From NCBI GenBank assembly GCA_900095095.1, contig FMBT01000436.1, forward strand, positions 1-64,000: a stretch of 64,000 nucleotides of DNA. The letters run 5' to 3'. Below the pieces are notes generated by a model. It was not told where the DNA came from. It did no database searches and saw only the letters and a program-made list of their open reading frames with translations. Below are positions 34,332-46,675 of this stretch, in pieces. A program made the translations under genes and the position numbers. This stretch comes from Fragilariopsis cylindrus CCMP1102. Its lineage: Eukaryota > Bacillariophyta > Bacillariophyceae > Bacillariales > Bacillariaceae. Numbering within the stretch: the first letter of the stretch is position 1; each line of letters opens with the position of its first letter.

Positions 34332-36314
34332 ATGAATTGGAGGTCAATGTGATAAACGCAGCTACACTACTAAATACTAATCGTCCTAATTTATCTAAAC
34401 GATCAAACGGAAGTCTTCCTCCGCCATCAGCTGAAATCGATTCTATGTCTATGAATGGGAATTATCATTCTACCTTCGAATCTTCAACATCCACTTCTCA
34501 AATTCCTTCCTATCGGAGGGCACAATCTACTTATTTGACTTCACCAATGACAATAAACCACCAACATCAACATTCAACTACAAAATACAAGCACAGCAGC
34601 AGCAGCAACACCGTCGAAATAGTAATACAATACAACATCAATAACAGCAGCAGCAGCAGCCAAAAATATCTTCTCGGGGGGAGACAAATTGTTCTTGCTT
34701 TTTTACTTCTCATTGTTATATCCTGTTCAACATTCGTTTATTTTACATTGAATGTAATCGAACAAGAAAAGACAACAATAAGAACTATGACGATTCTGAA
34801 AATTCTCCTTATCAGAAATCGTTTTTATTAAGACCAAATGGACACAGAGGATCGTTGAATCTTATTAAAGATCGTCCTCGAATAATCACCTGGCTGATGA
34901 TACACGATGGAAGTGGCAGTAGCGGTAGAGTAACAACTACTACGACAATATTAAACAAATTCGAGTTCCGATAGATGACGACGAGATTCGACAAAATCAA
35001 CATCTACCAGTAAACATTATATTGCAGAACTTTGAGCTTCCGTTAGTTAACAGATCTATAATTACGATGACGTTGAAGAAAAGACCAACATTGTGTCATT
35101 ATCATCGTCGTCAACGAAACTATCAGTAAACGAAGTCGAAGAAACAAAAGGAATAATTGCTTACCAATGGCAAAATGGATGACGGCTCGTTTCCGAATTG
35201 TAATTCTGTTCATGAAATGGATATGTCAAGTAGTGTATTCCGGACGGATAAGGAGGAAGATTTGTCATTTTTGGGTCAAGGATGGTTCCGTTCGGCGTGG
35301 AAATATAAATCCGATTATCATCATCATCGTCGTCGTCGTCGTCATCTTCGTTCTCACCAGCGGTTGTTTTGAAGACACTCGTATCGAACGAGAATTTATA
35401 GATGAATATTTTGATTTACATCGTCGTGATGCTGTGGCTATGGAGCGGTTAACCTTTAGTCCCTTCGTTGTTAACGTTCATGGGTATTGCGGTCAATCTG
35501 CAATAAACGAACTAGCCGAAGGAATCGTGGGTGGGGCGATTGCTAATTTGGAACAATTAGATCGTCGATTACGTGGGAAAGAAGAAGATCCACAGGCTTT
35601 ATTTCTAAAGTTACAACTAGCAACCGGAGTCAGTTTGGGACTTGCTCACATACACAACGTTCATGTATCAGATGAAAGTGGTGGTCGAAGTAAATCTGTT
35701 AAGTCTCTTTTGTATGAACATACCAATCCTAATTCTGTCAACAGTACAACAGGATTTGGTCGTTCTGTACCGACTATGGCACATTATGATATCAACCCAC
35801 GTAATATCGCAATTATGAGAGATGGTAGTCCAAAACTGAATGATTTTAACATCGCCGAATTTATGACGTACGATCCGAAAACGAATGCAACTGTGGTTTC
35901 CGTTCTCGACTGCACGAACCGTGGTGGCGTGCACCGGAAGAAATGGATATGACTGGTACTACTATGGTAACGGAGAAAGTCGATGTGTACGCACTCGGTG
36001 AGGTAATGTTCCATATCCTAACGACTCATTCTCCTCGTGGTAAAATGAAAAAACATTTAATGGAAGATGCACGTTCTTTAGTTCGAGAGGGTGTTCGTCC
36101 AACTATGTTTGAACCGTTTTTGAGTGGTGGAACAAATGGTCAATTGAAACAAAATCGTATTGTCAAGGCTTTCATGAAGGTCATGGATCTATGTTATGAA
36201 AAGGATCCAGAAAAAAGAGGAACAGCCATACAAGTTGCACGAATTTTACATAAGGCATTGGCAATAGAAGAACGCGATCGACGTACGATAAAGAATGTAG
36301 AAGAGAAATCGTAG
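34332..36314 (+). pseudogene. Membrane-anchored protein-kinase-like gene, multiply frameshifted
   Basis: The pieces read in order across frames as an N-terminal Ser-rich region, one membrane helix (IVLAFLLLIVISCSTFVYF, about 34690-34750), a linker, then a kinase fold. Visible motifs are LGQGWFRSAWK (Gly-rich loop), AVVLKTL (the Lys), HYDINPRN (catalytic loop with Asp and Asn), NDFN (DFG with N in place of G), WWRAPEE (APE) and KVDVYALGEVMFHIL (helix F Asp). At least seven one-base frame changes are needed (near 34340, 34768, 34955, 35060, 35165-35320, 35388 and 35917). Most are explained by one lost base in a short run. Either the consensus is poor here or the gene is a recent pseudogene. Motif conservation argues that loss of function, if real, was recent. 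Confidence 0.6.
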
Positions 36315-36741
36315 GATAAAGACGAATCGAAGGCAGTGGTGCAGCGGCGGCGAGGACGACGACGACGCAAACGATAAAGAAGCGAAAACCGAAGACTAAG
36401 AGTACAAAAGAATAGAAATTGCTATATAATTGCGATAAAACAACCACGCTCCTACTGCATTGCAGCTGATTTATTACCTGTAGTACTACACTGGTGCTGT
36501 AAAATTAGTAGAAAGTATGATGGTATAAGTAGTAGTGATAACAACTTTGCTATTAGAATCGGTATCGATCCTAATCAGCGTATTCGAAATAGATATTTGA
36601 ATTTAGAGAAATAGAAGTTAGAGTGGTAGATTTAACCTAGTACTAGAAGAAGAAAAGAAAAAACCAATAGAATGAACATCAAACCATCTCAAAACCCACA
36701 AAGTATTTTCTAATCAACTACATGCATGCGCGTCTTGATTA
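36315..36741. other. Intergenic between convergent genes
   Basis: No gene seen; AT-rich 3' flanks of the kinase-like and HD genes. Confidence 0.35.
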
Positions 36742-37742
36742 TTATTCCGCTTTTGTTGGTTTTGCTGTTGTTGTATCATCATCGTTCTCCTTTTGTTGCT
36801 GATTATTACGTCTTTGTGTTCTTCTAGATTCAATTTCTTTTCCCCATGATTCACCAATATTTGTTTTCCATTTTGATCGTGTCCCATCAAAGAACCTGTC
36901 GATGTTATCATTTTTTTAAAGATGAAGACAAAAAACAAAAATAGCTTTTTAGATCGAGTCCTGTAATTATGGGGAAAATATACTGCTATAGAATTGCATT
37001 GTGATAACTTACCCGTCTAATGATTTTTCATTTTTTCCATCATTTTCATATTCCAATGCTTGTAACATCATTTCTAATTTATCCATATCTTTCACCAATT
37101 TTGCATTATCTGTAAACCCTCTTCATATTCTTTCCATAATTCTAATATTTCATTTCCAACACCATTATTTGATGATGATAATGATGACGATACATCATCT
37201 ACCGATGATGGCAGGCCTAGTGTTAATTTTTGAGTCATCTCCGTTATGGCACGTAATTCTAATTCATGTTTAGTAGTATCACTAACACCACAATGAGGAG
37301 TTATATCTCCAACCGTCGCTTCCGCTAAATCATGTACTAATGCCATTTTTATGCATCTGTTCGTATCGTATTGTCGTGTTGTCGATGGATGATATCGATG
37401 ATGGTGATGATGCGACCATGGCCATTAGACTAATTCGCCATGAATGATCGGCTACAGATTCAATTCTTGGTCCAGCTTTTTGAAGACCCATCCTGTACGT
37501 GGGGTTTTCTTGAGGCCGCGTGCCATTGTTAGAAAGTCAATAGTATTCTTTGCATTTGCAACCTCTGCAACATCCAAACCAGCAGCATCAGTAGAAGGAG
37601 GAGAAGACTGATGGGCGCTGTTATTAATATTATTATTATTACTACTCATTGCGACGACGACGAAAGCTTTGTTGATGTTATTCGTAAAGATTAGAAAGAA
37701 GAAGTAATAATAATGCTGATAACGACAATGTTTCTGTTTCAT
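36742..37742 (-). CDS. HD-domain phosphohydrolase, HDDC2/YfbR-like, frameshifted
   Basis: Exon 1 37742-37013 and exon 2 36895-36742 (GTAAGT...CAG, phase 2). The order matches HDDC2-type 5'-deoxynucleotidases: [35 protein letters not shown] (first metal His), [16 protein letters not shown] (the HD motif), ELWKEYE, and [19 protein letters not shown]. Exon 2 adds [20 protein letters not shown]. The family removes phosphate from deoxynucleoside monophosphates. A hydrophobic N-terminal leader (about 35 residues, YYYFFFLIF...NKAFVVV) may be a targeting signal ending near AF. Three one-base losses, near 37480 (A run), 37385 and 37115 (T run), break the frame. Confidence 0.65.
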
Positions 37743-37806
37743 CCTTTCCCTAGCTTCATGTGGTCTAAATATGTGATCATGTCCCTTGTCTCTATTAGTC
37801 CATCTT

Positions 37807-38177
37807 TCATTCAGCCATGTTTGAGTTTGCTACAGTAGTTGCACGGGTGGAGGAATCACGAAGTGTATAAGTCGAGTGAGTCACAAGGAAGTTTTTTAAA
37901 TTTCTGTGGATCGATACATTACCGTATTCTTTCAAGAATGGCCCTGTGAAAATATCTTCATCCGGTTTGAAGTTTTTTGTTGCGCCACTATCATCACTAG
38001 TATAATGCAACTCCTCAACGGTGAACGGAGTGACCATCAATGCCATAGAGTAAAACAATCGTTGACTTTGTAGTCGAAATCAAATGAGTTGCAGCCATTA
38101 TCCACAGCCAAAAAAGTATTAAACATATTAAAAGGGTCTTTTGATTTGATCATCACCGATTTATTTTTCTCCATCAT
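37807..38177 (-). CDS. Hypothetical short protein, low support
   Basis: Two overlapping frames (from ATG 38177 and the piece ending 37807) could form a protein of about 120 residues with a frame change near 38060. No recognised domain or targeting signal. The only support is non-repetitive composition (ALMVTPFTVEELHYTSDD). Confidence 0.22.
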
Positions 38178-38265
38178 TAAAACAACAGTAACGACTAGTA
38201 GTAGCGGCAGTGATATTAGTAGTTAACGATCAGGAACCAATAAAAATACTGTTGCGACAAAAAAT

Positions 38266-39415
38266 ATGACCTCGATTCAACAGCAGCAGAATGGCAATGA
38301 TAATGGCAACAATGACAATGACAATAACAACGATAGAAGTCGTAAACAGCGTACCGTAAAGAAAGAATCACATAAAATTCAAGACATATTTCCTTCGTTG
38401 AGACTTGACCATAATGACGACAATGACGACGAAGATAACGAAAATGACAGCAGCAATAACACTCTGCTTGAATTTGAGAAAAATAAGAATAGTAAAACTA
38501 ACAATATTTGCAATAATAGCAATACTTTAAACAAAGATAATAAAAAAAGAAATCCTATCCTTGCTGGAATCGCGGAAAGAGCGAAAAATCGACGTTCTCA
38601 ATTATGTAGAAAGGATAAAAGGTTTACCCCTACTACTATGGATGATAATGATGATGATGATGACGATGATGATGATGATGATCCAAGTGAATACTATAAC
38701 AGTAATAATAACTATAATAATAACCAAACAACGCCCAAGATTAGTAATAATAAAATGACGATTCTTCGTACTCGTGGAGCTACTGCTACTTCGACTACTA
38801 CTACAAGTACTGTTGCTAGAGGGTATTTTCAACAGCAACAACCCAGTCATCATATACTACATAGAAATAATGATACTGGTCGTACAAGTACAAATAGTAG
38901 CGGTCGTCTGATGAATAATCACACATCTTCTCGTTTCGTAACAGGGGTAGGAAATCGTCGAACTACCCCTCCTGGTAATTATTACGTGAGTGGGCGGCAT
39001 TCCCGTAGTATTGTCAACAACAACCGTATGTCGTCGTCAACGCGGCACCACCACCATCATCTTCGTCGCTGTCGCAAAATCAATCAAGAGACCCGAATAT
39101 ACCAGTATTCATATATCCTTCTTCTAGTCAAGGAGTACAACAACAGCAACAACAACAACATCAATCCGTATCAGAAAAACGAAATATTATTGGCGAACAA
39201 ATTTATACCTTCATTGAAAGATCGAAGCCAGACTTAGATGCTGGTAGGATTACTGGTATACTATTAGAATAGACAATTATGAATTACTGAATCATCTATT
39301 GGACTGTCCTAAAGCATTAGATGAGAAGATTGATGAAGTATTGAAAGTAATGGAAGATCATACGTATGCGCATACGAATACGCATACAATGGAAAATGTA
39401 TTGGAGAAGAGATAG
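38266..39415 (+). CDS. Asn/Asp-rich protein with a C-terminal MLLE (PABC) domain
   Basis: ATG 38266 opens about 255 residues of Asn-, Asp-, Gln-, Thr- and Arg-rich sequence with no RNA-recognition motif. After one frame change (about 39030) the C-terminus reads SSSSLSQNQ...NIPVFIYPSSSQG and polyQ. It then reads IGEQIYTFIERSKPDLDAGRITGILLE, and after a second one-base loss (about 39270) DNYELLNHLLDCPKALDEKIDEVLKVM. This is the MLLE domain of poly(A)-binding protein, with ITGILLE matching the signature ITGMLLE. MLLE domains bind PAM2 peptides in translation and mRNA-decay factors. In most organisms MLLE occurs in PABP or UBR5-type ligases; here neither RRM nor HECT is present. Confidence 0.6.
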
Positions 39416-39653
39416 AGGAAATGAAATAAAATTACGCAGTGTCTAACTACCTACATGACGGTACATATATAATAATAATAATAACAATAATAATAATAAG
39501 ATACTGTAATAGGGTTGTTCCGTAGGACAATTTGTGTATCATACTTTTGAATGCTGTCGGGGATAAAGATAGAAAAGGAGTACAGAAATACACATTAGCA
39601 GACCTTGTTCTATTCTTAAAAACACACGTGAAACTCTATATTTCTTTTTAATC

Positions 39654-41216
39654 TTATTCCGCCATTTGAATGCTTTTATTTTCATTCTCTTCTGATGGAT
39701 GCTTCCATTCGATAAATGAACGCTTCATACGGATACGAAATTCTAATATAGAACGCTCGATGATCGGCGACGACGACAATATGGACGACGACGACGACGA
39801 CGATATCGCAATCCGATCATTATCATTCTGTTTTGTTTCTTCTACTTTACCTTCTTTCGTTGAATAGTCGTTTTCTTTCAACTCTGGAATTATGGACAAT
39901 ATCAACTCGGAAAGACGATCTTCGTCTTGTTCTAAGTTGTGCTCCAACAAGAATCAATCGCATTCGTCATTGTTCTCGTCTGCGTTTGAGAATAAACATC
40001 CCAAAAATTTACATCAAACGGGTTATAGTCCGGAACAAATCCATATTGCATTAACAAATCAAGAGAAGAATCCTCTTCACTACCATATGATGTGAACAGT
40101 TCTTCGTTTTTTTGGATATCTCGATCGGCAACGATTGCATAATAAAGCTGACTATCTTCGTCGTCGCCATCGTCGTCGTCGCCATCGTCGTCGTGACCAT
40201 CGTCTCCTAATACTGAATAATATGCATTGGATTTATTAGACGAATGATTGATCATATCAAGAAGGGGAACTAATACACAGTTCGTTGAGATGTTTTTGTT
40301 TTCGTCTTCATTCCTGTCATCATTCTCCTCCTCGTCGTCACGCTCGTTATCATTTTCGATGCCATCATCATCATCATCATCATCGTCGTCGTCGTCGTCG
40401 TCGTCGTCATCTACAATCACTGTAATAGCTCTCGAGTTTACCAACCAAGTAGCAAATCGTAGTTCATTGAGATGTACCGTTTTCTCGTTCTGACTCGCCA
40501 ATTCTTCCACGTTTTGTTTCTTACTGAGTGCCCGTTGAATTATTGGGGGCAATTCGAGTGAAGCGATTTGCTCCATTGTCCACGATGTAATATCGTTACT
40601 ACCATTATTATACGTCGGAAGTATTTCAAGGTATGGTTTCCAGTTATTATCATCGTCGTCGTCGTCCTGGGATTCGGTATCACGAAGTCGTCGCTGCCAC
40701 ATCAAGAACCTAAATCCTCGTTCGGCATCCGATAATTCTTCTGCCATTTTTTCTTTATTCTTCCCATCTTCCTCTTCTTTTTCAACGATCCAGGCTGATT
40801 GAAAGGGAATGGCGAATATGTAATCACCTTCGGCAACATCCTTGGTAACATAAAGACCCCGGTGACCAGTCTGCTCATTGACAAGAATTTTTACGGCATC
40901 TTCTTCACCCTGGCATCCTCGTTGATGATACATCCAGTCTAGGAATATTTTGGATGTGGGATCATCTGTGAGTTGAATGTTGGCATTATTCTACATTTTT
41001 CGTTTCTTCGTGCGTTCCATCAGTAATGGACGACAAAAAAGAGCTGCGGAACTGAATTATTTGTTGACGTTCGATTACAAAAGCCATTACTTGTACGAAT
41101 AGTGGCGAAAGCCAGAAGAAAGAAATCACAAACATTCTAAGAATGTTGCGGAAAGAAATACCATCATACCGCATGGATAATACCTCAAATTTCATAGGAA
41201 TAGAGGAAGAAGACAT
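39654..41216 (-). CDS. SET-domain protein lysine methyltransferase, Rubisco-LSMT/SETD3-like
   Basis: ATG 41216 opens an N-terminus with a hydrophobic segment ending QVMAF (MFVISFFWLSPLFVQVMAF), resembling the signal plus ASAF-type plastid motif. After a frame change near 40985 the SET fold follows: IFLDWMYHQRGC, GHRGLYVTKDVAEGDYIFAIP, LVPLLDMINHSS (NHS cofactor motif), ELFTSYG (catalytic Tyr) and LLMQYGFVPDYNPFD. This spacing is that of the LSMT/SETD3/SETD6 class. Inserts of Asp and Glu coded by GAT/GAC repeats (near 40370-40410 and 40160-40200) split the SET core. Another one-base loss (about 39945) joins the substrate-binding C-terminal part. It would transfer methyl from SAM to protein lysines, possibly in the plastid. 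Confidence 0.7.
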
Positions 41217-41660
41217 TATATGTCACCATGTTCAAATGATGCACATGTGGTATTATGTTTGAGTTGAGCTATTGAGTTGTACAGTAGTTCATGTTTTGTT
41301 TTTGGTTGTGTTTGCTAATATCCACCACATTACAATCCACGTTTGAGAATGTTTTTTTTTCGGCTCAATAATATCCAGTACCTTTGTAGTATTTTGTTTA
41401 GTATACTGTACCGTACAGTATTATTCCCATGATGATTGAATGAATCTGAGTTTGAAGCCACTTATAATAAGCTGTCACTAGTCTAGCCATGTGAGCTAGA
41501 CACAGAGGGTAGATGTATTTGGAACGAGATCAATAGTAAATTACTAGGTGAAAGTGTGAAAGGTTAAGAGAAAATCAGACTCAACAGTGCTAGCTACAAG
41601 AAGTGTATGGTTTTCCAAAACTTCCCTAGCCGGCTATTTTCGCCATTATTGCTTCAATCA
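41217..41660. other. Intergenic, no gene seen
   Basis: AT-rich spacer between two minus-strand genes, with T runs near 41350. Nothing supported. Confidence 0.35.
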
Positions 41661-42916
41661 TTAGAATTCCTGTGGTGTTTCGCCGGTGGGAAGTGGAGGC
41701 CATTTCAAATTAAGTTTCGCTCCGGATGATCCACCAGAACCCGTCCTTTCCCGGGCTTGCTTCCTCCAAGACGATCCAAATCCCAATACCGACGCCCTGC
41801 TACGCCACATTTCGGCTTCATCTTCTCTACCCGGACGACGCGTGTAACGATTTGGCAAACAAACCTTCGGCAATCCACTCGCTTCAAACCACTCGGCTGC
41901 CAAATCGGGATCACGTCGTCCATCCGTTTGACCATAGCCATATAAATGAGATATTCCTAAGTTGAACATCGCAAACACGTGACCACCCCTGGCAGCCTCT
42001 TCCAAGTGTACTATAGCTTCCAGTACTAAGGGCGACACCAATGCTTCTTGAGCTGCTTGCTTGCGAGCGGCAGGGTCGGAATGTCCCATGATTTTCATGG
42101 AGGTTTTAGCTAATAACACATTGGCCAAGCCGTAAAATCCATCCGGTTCATTGGACGATTCGATCGCTTCGGTAAACAAATACTGGGCCTTATCCATATC
42201 AAATGGCAGATGCGACTATTTTCAAGACGTAAAAGGCATGAGAAATGTCGTGAGAAGGGAATGATAAAATCGCACACATACACACATATGTATATATAGT
42301 CTATATATATATAACCACTCACAGGTAGAATTTTTAGATATGCATAAGCCAGTTTGACGGATGCTTGAGCGTGACCTTTATATGCAAAAAAGACGAGGAA
42401 GATGTAATTAGATTGATCAGTGCTATACTAGCTTTATACAACTATACTGTATTTTACTTTTTTTTGCAAACAAAAATCTCATCGAACGTCATACGATACG
42501 CTACGATACAATATGGTATAATATGATGAATTAAAAACTTTCTTACCTGCATCACTAGCCTTTTGATTCCATAGTACAACATCCTCAGTGGATCTTTCAT
42601 AGGTGGCCCGTAGATACATACAGGTTGGATTGCCATCTTCTGAACATTGGTGATACCAATCAGGTTCGTGGTCTTCACACGTATCAGAATCCCTAAACCA
42701 CATAATCCAACTCCAACGTTCTGCAGGACCACCGTCATCTCGTTGATCAAAAACATGAACCCCGTGATGGAGATCTTGATGATGTAAGAATGTGTGCGTT
42801 CGAAAGGAAAAAAGAATAACGGAATCAATCAGAGACAAAGGGCACCATTTAAATTCAAAAAAACTCGGAAGACACAATATACAATAGTCAATGTATGCAA
42901 ATATATATATAATATA

Positions 42917-42947
<31 letters not shown>

Positions 42948-43878
42948 GATATATGATATATGGCAACTTCCAACTTCCAACTCACCTCCTTGATGAGCCA
43001 CAGCGTCGCCACGATTAAGTTGAACGTAGTTTCGGTCACTATTTTTCGTTGAAACGAATAATCCACCTGTATACTCGTTCCCGTAATCACTAAGACTAAC
43101 GACGACCGTAATATAAGAATGTTTATCGTGATGCGGTGCGTGACTTTGACGTTCACCTGCACGATAACGACGAATTAGAGAATAACATGCCGTACAACTC
43201 CTTCCTTTCCCTTGTCACATTTCTCTTTACCATACCATTTGTGTAAAAACGATGTAATCTTTTCTGTGTATGGATCCGTCAGTGCACGCAATTTCGCTCT
43301 TAGTTCTCGTCGTTCTTCCATATCTTCTCGATAAAATCCTCCTCCTTTGCTTGGTTGATTAGCTCGTAATGAATCATTATCGATAAATATTTCTTGACTA
43401 GTCATACCATCGACTGAATCGGGATCTTTATCTAATTCGAGTGTTGTTGGCCATTCGCTATTGTCGCGTCTTCGTTACCACGTAACAGAGTTAATATTTC
43501 AGCCACCACCGAACGGGGAACGATACTAGGAAGCACAGCTAAGTCCGAGGAGATTGACGAGTTGGCATTATTTTGTCCCATTTGTCGAATTGATCCTGGC
43601 ATGACATCCACCTTTATTTCAGATTTTGTTTCAGTTTTTGTTTGTGGATCTGAAAATGAAATTGTTACGGTAGTATTGTATTCATTGAATATCTTAGGTT
43701 GCGGTAGGTCGGTTGGTCTTGTCAATCGCTGCTTCGCCGAACACGACGTTGACGTTGATGCTGACGATGTGCACTGATTTGTATCTTGATCAATAGCCTC
43801 GATGTCGGCATTCAAGGTGGAGGCATATTGGAAAAATATGAGAACGAATTGTATATAAGATTTGGTAGAGAAATACAT
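41661..43878 (-). CDS. Prolyl-4-hydroxylase-like 2OG dioxygenase with Sel1/TPR C-terminus
   Basis: Exons 43878-42986, 42774-42547, 42375-42323 and 42215-41661 (phases 1, 1, 0; GT-AG). The N-terminus (MYFSTKSYIQFVLIFFQYASTLNA) is an ER signal. The dioxygenase core has RSHAPHHDKHSYITVVVSLS-type sequence (HxD), TGGLFVST, then LHHGVHVF (distal His) and ERWSWIMWF (2-oxoglutarate-binding Arg). A Cys-rich loop with TYERSTEDVVLWNQKASDAG leads into Sel1-like helical repeats (AYAYLKILP, FYGLANVLLAKTS, AIVHLEEAARGGHVFAMFNLGISHLYGYG). It would hydroxylate secretory-pathway or wall proteins. Exon 1 needs two one-base corrections, near 43455 and 43215. Intron 1 has a long (AT)n run near 42900-42950. Confidence 0.75.
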
Positions 43879-44322
43879 CTTATTACAACAGATATGCAGA
43901 ATGCTTATTCAACAGTCGATGAGTTAGTCTATCATACACACTGTTGTTTATTGTATGTACAGTATGATGTGCTGTCTACAGGAGATATTATCGCTTAGTA
44001 GACCTTCCAGTATTCAATAGTAAGATTGTTACTTCAATCTTTTCATAATATATAATATTATTAAATTATTATTGACACACGCAATTAATATTTTTGTTTA
44101 ATCCCTACTGTACAGGATTTCGGCGATCGGAGGATTAGAGAAAATAGGTTATTTCGTTCCATTTTCTGATAACCGGACGGATGGCCGCAAGACGCAGCAA
44201 TACAAAAAAAAGTTTTTTTTTCCATTAACTTACATAATAAATAAATTTTTATTAGAAGTAACAAGATGGATACGACGATTAGCTAATAGGCGCCTACTTA
44301 TAGCTATATCTTCTTTTGACTA
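43879..44322. other. Divergent promoter region
   Basis: Between the P4H-Sel1 gene (minus) and the APH gene (plus); no additional gene seen. Confidence 0.35.
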
Positions 44323-46602
44323 ATGAAATCCGAATCATGTTCTCTTCGTCACACTGATACTGTTGCTATTCGTGATGATCTGCATCCACCACAACACATT
44401 GTTGAAGAGATACTTGATCGGCTAAATAAATCCATAATTTTTTTAAATGATGATGATGATGATGGCAGCGGCGATGGCGATGGCGACGATGGTGACAATG
44501 ACGACCAAGAAAATTCAGTCATATCAAAAATTAATAAGAATAAGAATGTTACCGGTAGTTTTTACTGGCTAGATGATGTTCAAGAAGCTAAATCCGCACA
44601 GCAAGAAGTTTACATTCTACGATTTGGTTGCAGTATCAATCATAATACTCTCCAACGACAACGACGACGACGAAGGCATCTATCATTATCTCAACAATTA
44701 CAAAAAGAAGAAGATAACGACAATAATAATGACGAAGAATGGATCGAATCGATGATATTGGGACAGAATCGTTTAATTCTTCGTATTTGGAAGGGTGGAG
44801 CGCGATGGTGGAATTTGAATCGGAATGAAAATCCATATAAGCTATTTTTGGCAGAAATTATGGGTTATCAAATTGCACGTAATTCATTTGATGAACATCA
44901 TAGAAAGACAAGAAAAGCAGCTTTAATGGGAAGAAATAAATACCTCAACATCAACAACAATAGCAACAATGAGACAAATACAAATAATTATAAAGGAGGC
45001 ATCAGAGAGAAGAATGATAATGACAATAATAACAACAATAGTAACAATAACAACGACCATAATGACTGTGAAAACGAGCACCAGAATCCGAATCGTACCG
45101 GTATGCGGAAACACAATAACAACTCTGTACCGATATCAAATTCAAATTCAAGAAATTCGTCAAATTTGCACCTACCTAAGATTCCTCGGGTCTTGTATTT
45201 TCGTTCTTCCTATACTACCACGAGACCATCAGAGCAGCAGAAGAGAGCAACACTAGAAGATCCATCACCGTTATGCTGGGCCGTTTTGGAATACGTTGGT
45301 CCCGATGACGATGGTGTTTTGCCCTTGCCGACATCGACGACTATTCCGACGAAAACGATGACAACTGATATAATGATAGACGAAGATAAGGACACCAACG
45401 ACGTCGAAGAAGTACACGACGTCGAAGTTGATGAGTCGTATTTGAATAGTATGACTAAAATTCGAACAGAATTTGGATTTGATGAACCACATCCACGATG
45501 GGGGCGAGTTCCCGTTGATCAAGCTTTACAATACGCTAGGACTATAATACAAGAAGTACTTATACCACTCCATTGCTATTCGTCTCGAGTTGGAAATGGA
45601 ATACTTGTAGAAGGAGAAGGACAACGACGACGACGACAACAACAACAAATTTCATTATTTCATCAAGATGATAAAAATTTCAATATCAATGATGACGTTG
45701 GTGTCGCTCAAACTTACTCAAGTATGGTACGTGTCTATCGTCAAGTTTGGAAGGAGGTAACATTGAACCAGCAACAAAAGCAAAAGCAAAATCAACGAGA
45801 ATTGAAAGAACAAGGACATTGCTGTGAAGCAGATCTTCGTATCAAAGAATGTATCAAACGACTTGAACGAGGTTTGCAGGTACTCGAAGAGACAATTAAT
45901 AGCAATGACAAGACGATTATCCCACAGCTAGATCCGGTTTTGGTTCATTTGGATTTGCAACCACAAAATATTATATTTGGTAAGAAGAATCCTTTATTTT
46001 TTCCATCGCCATCGATTGTGAAAGCGACGGCCGTCGATTACCACAATTCTCCTGATTATTCAGGAGAAACAGAAGAAGAAAACCACTTGAACGACGACGA
46101 ACCAACTGTATTTTCTGTCCTGGATTGGGAAGATGCGGCTTGGGCTGATCCTCGCTTCGATTTGATACTATTGTGTAGGAAGGTATGCGCAAATCGTGAT
46201 CAAGCGAATGCACTTTGGTTTGACTACGCGAATGCGTTGCTGAGCTTCGAAGAAGAAAGAATGAAGACCGATGATGATAATGATGATGATGATAATAATA
46301 ACAATTATAATAGTGATGATGACAACAACAAGAAAAACGAGAAACAAAACGATGAAGAAGTCTATACCAATACTACTAATACTTCGATGGGATGTCCCAC
46401 ATTGTCGGAATCTTCGAGGCAGAAGAACTTAATTGGGCCCATCGAACCGTGGCTACAATTAGAAACTGTCCACAGCATAACAACGATGCTGTTGCAGTCT
46501 ACAGATCTATTCAATTTTGGTCGAAATCCGTGGGAAACAAAAAAGGACTTGTGGGGTAAACTCCAACGAGAATTCACTCGATTAGACAATTTACTAACTT
46601 AG
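44323..46602 (+). CDS. APH/choline-kinase-family phosphotransferase with low-complexity inserts
   Basis: A single intact exon encoding 759 residues. The kinase-like core is cut by long Asn/Asp inserts (near 44440-44520, 44940-45080 and 46260-46340). Visible motifs are LILRIWKGGARWWN (N-lobe), PLCWAVLEYVG (hinge), VLVHLDLQPQNIIF (HxDxxxxN catalytic loop), and VFSVLDWEDAAWADPRFDL (DWEDA, metal-binding Asp, typical of the phosphotransferase-enzyme family). Such enzymes phosphorylate small hydroxyl substrates such as choline, ethanolamine or sugars; the substrate here is unknown. No signal peptide, so probably cytosolic. The frame is free of indels despite its many repeats, unlike its neighbours. 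Confidence 0.75.
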   Translation: MKSESCSLRHTDTVAIRDDLHPPQHIVEEILDRLNKSIIFLNDDDDDGSGDGDGDDGDNDDQENSVISKINKNKNVTGSFYWLDDVQEAKSAQQEVYILRFGCSINHNTLQRQRRRRRHLSLSQQLQKEEDNDNNNDEEWIESMILGQNRLILRIWKGGARWWNLNRNENPYKLFLAEIMGYQIARNSFDEHHRKTRKAALMGRNKYLNINNNSNNETNTNNYKGGIREKNDNDNNNNNSNNNNDHNDCENEHQNPNRTGMRKHNNNSVPISNSNSRNSSNLHLPKIPRVLYFRSSYTTTRPSEQQKRATLEDPSPLCWAVLEYVGPDDDGVLPLPTSTTIPTKTMTTDIMIDEDKDTNDVEEVHDVEVDESYLNSMTKIRTEFGFDEPHPRWGRVPVDQALQYARTIIQEVLIPLHCYSSRVGNGILVEGEGQRRRRQQQQISLFHQDDKNFNINDDVGVAQTYSSMVRVYRQVWKEVTLNQQQKQKQNQRELKEQGHCCEADLRIKECIKRLERGLQVLEETINSNDKTIIPQLDPVLVHLDLQPQNIIFGKKNPLFFPSPSIVKATAVDYHNSPDYSGETEEENHLNDDEPTVFSVLDWEDAAWADPRFDLILLCRKVCANRDQANALWFDYANALLSFEEERMKTDDDNDDDDNNNNYNSDDDNNKKNEKQNDEEVYTNTTNTSMGCPTLSESSRQKNLIGPIEPWLQLETVHSITTMLLQSTDLFNFGRNPWETKKDLWGKLQREFTRLDNLLT

Positions 46603-46675
46603 TATGATAAAATCAAGAAGATATTAAGCACAAAAATAAATTTACTCAAAGCTGTAGCATAGATATGTGTAATGA

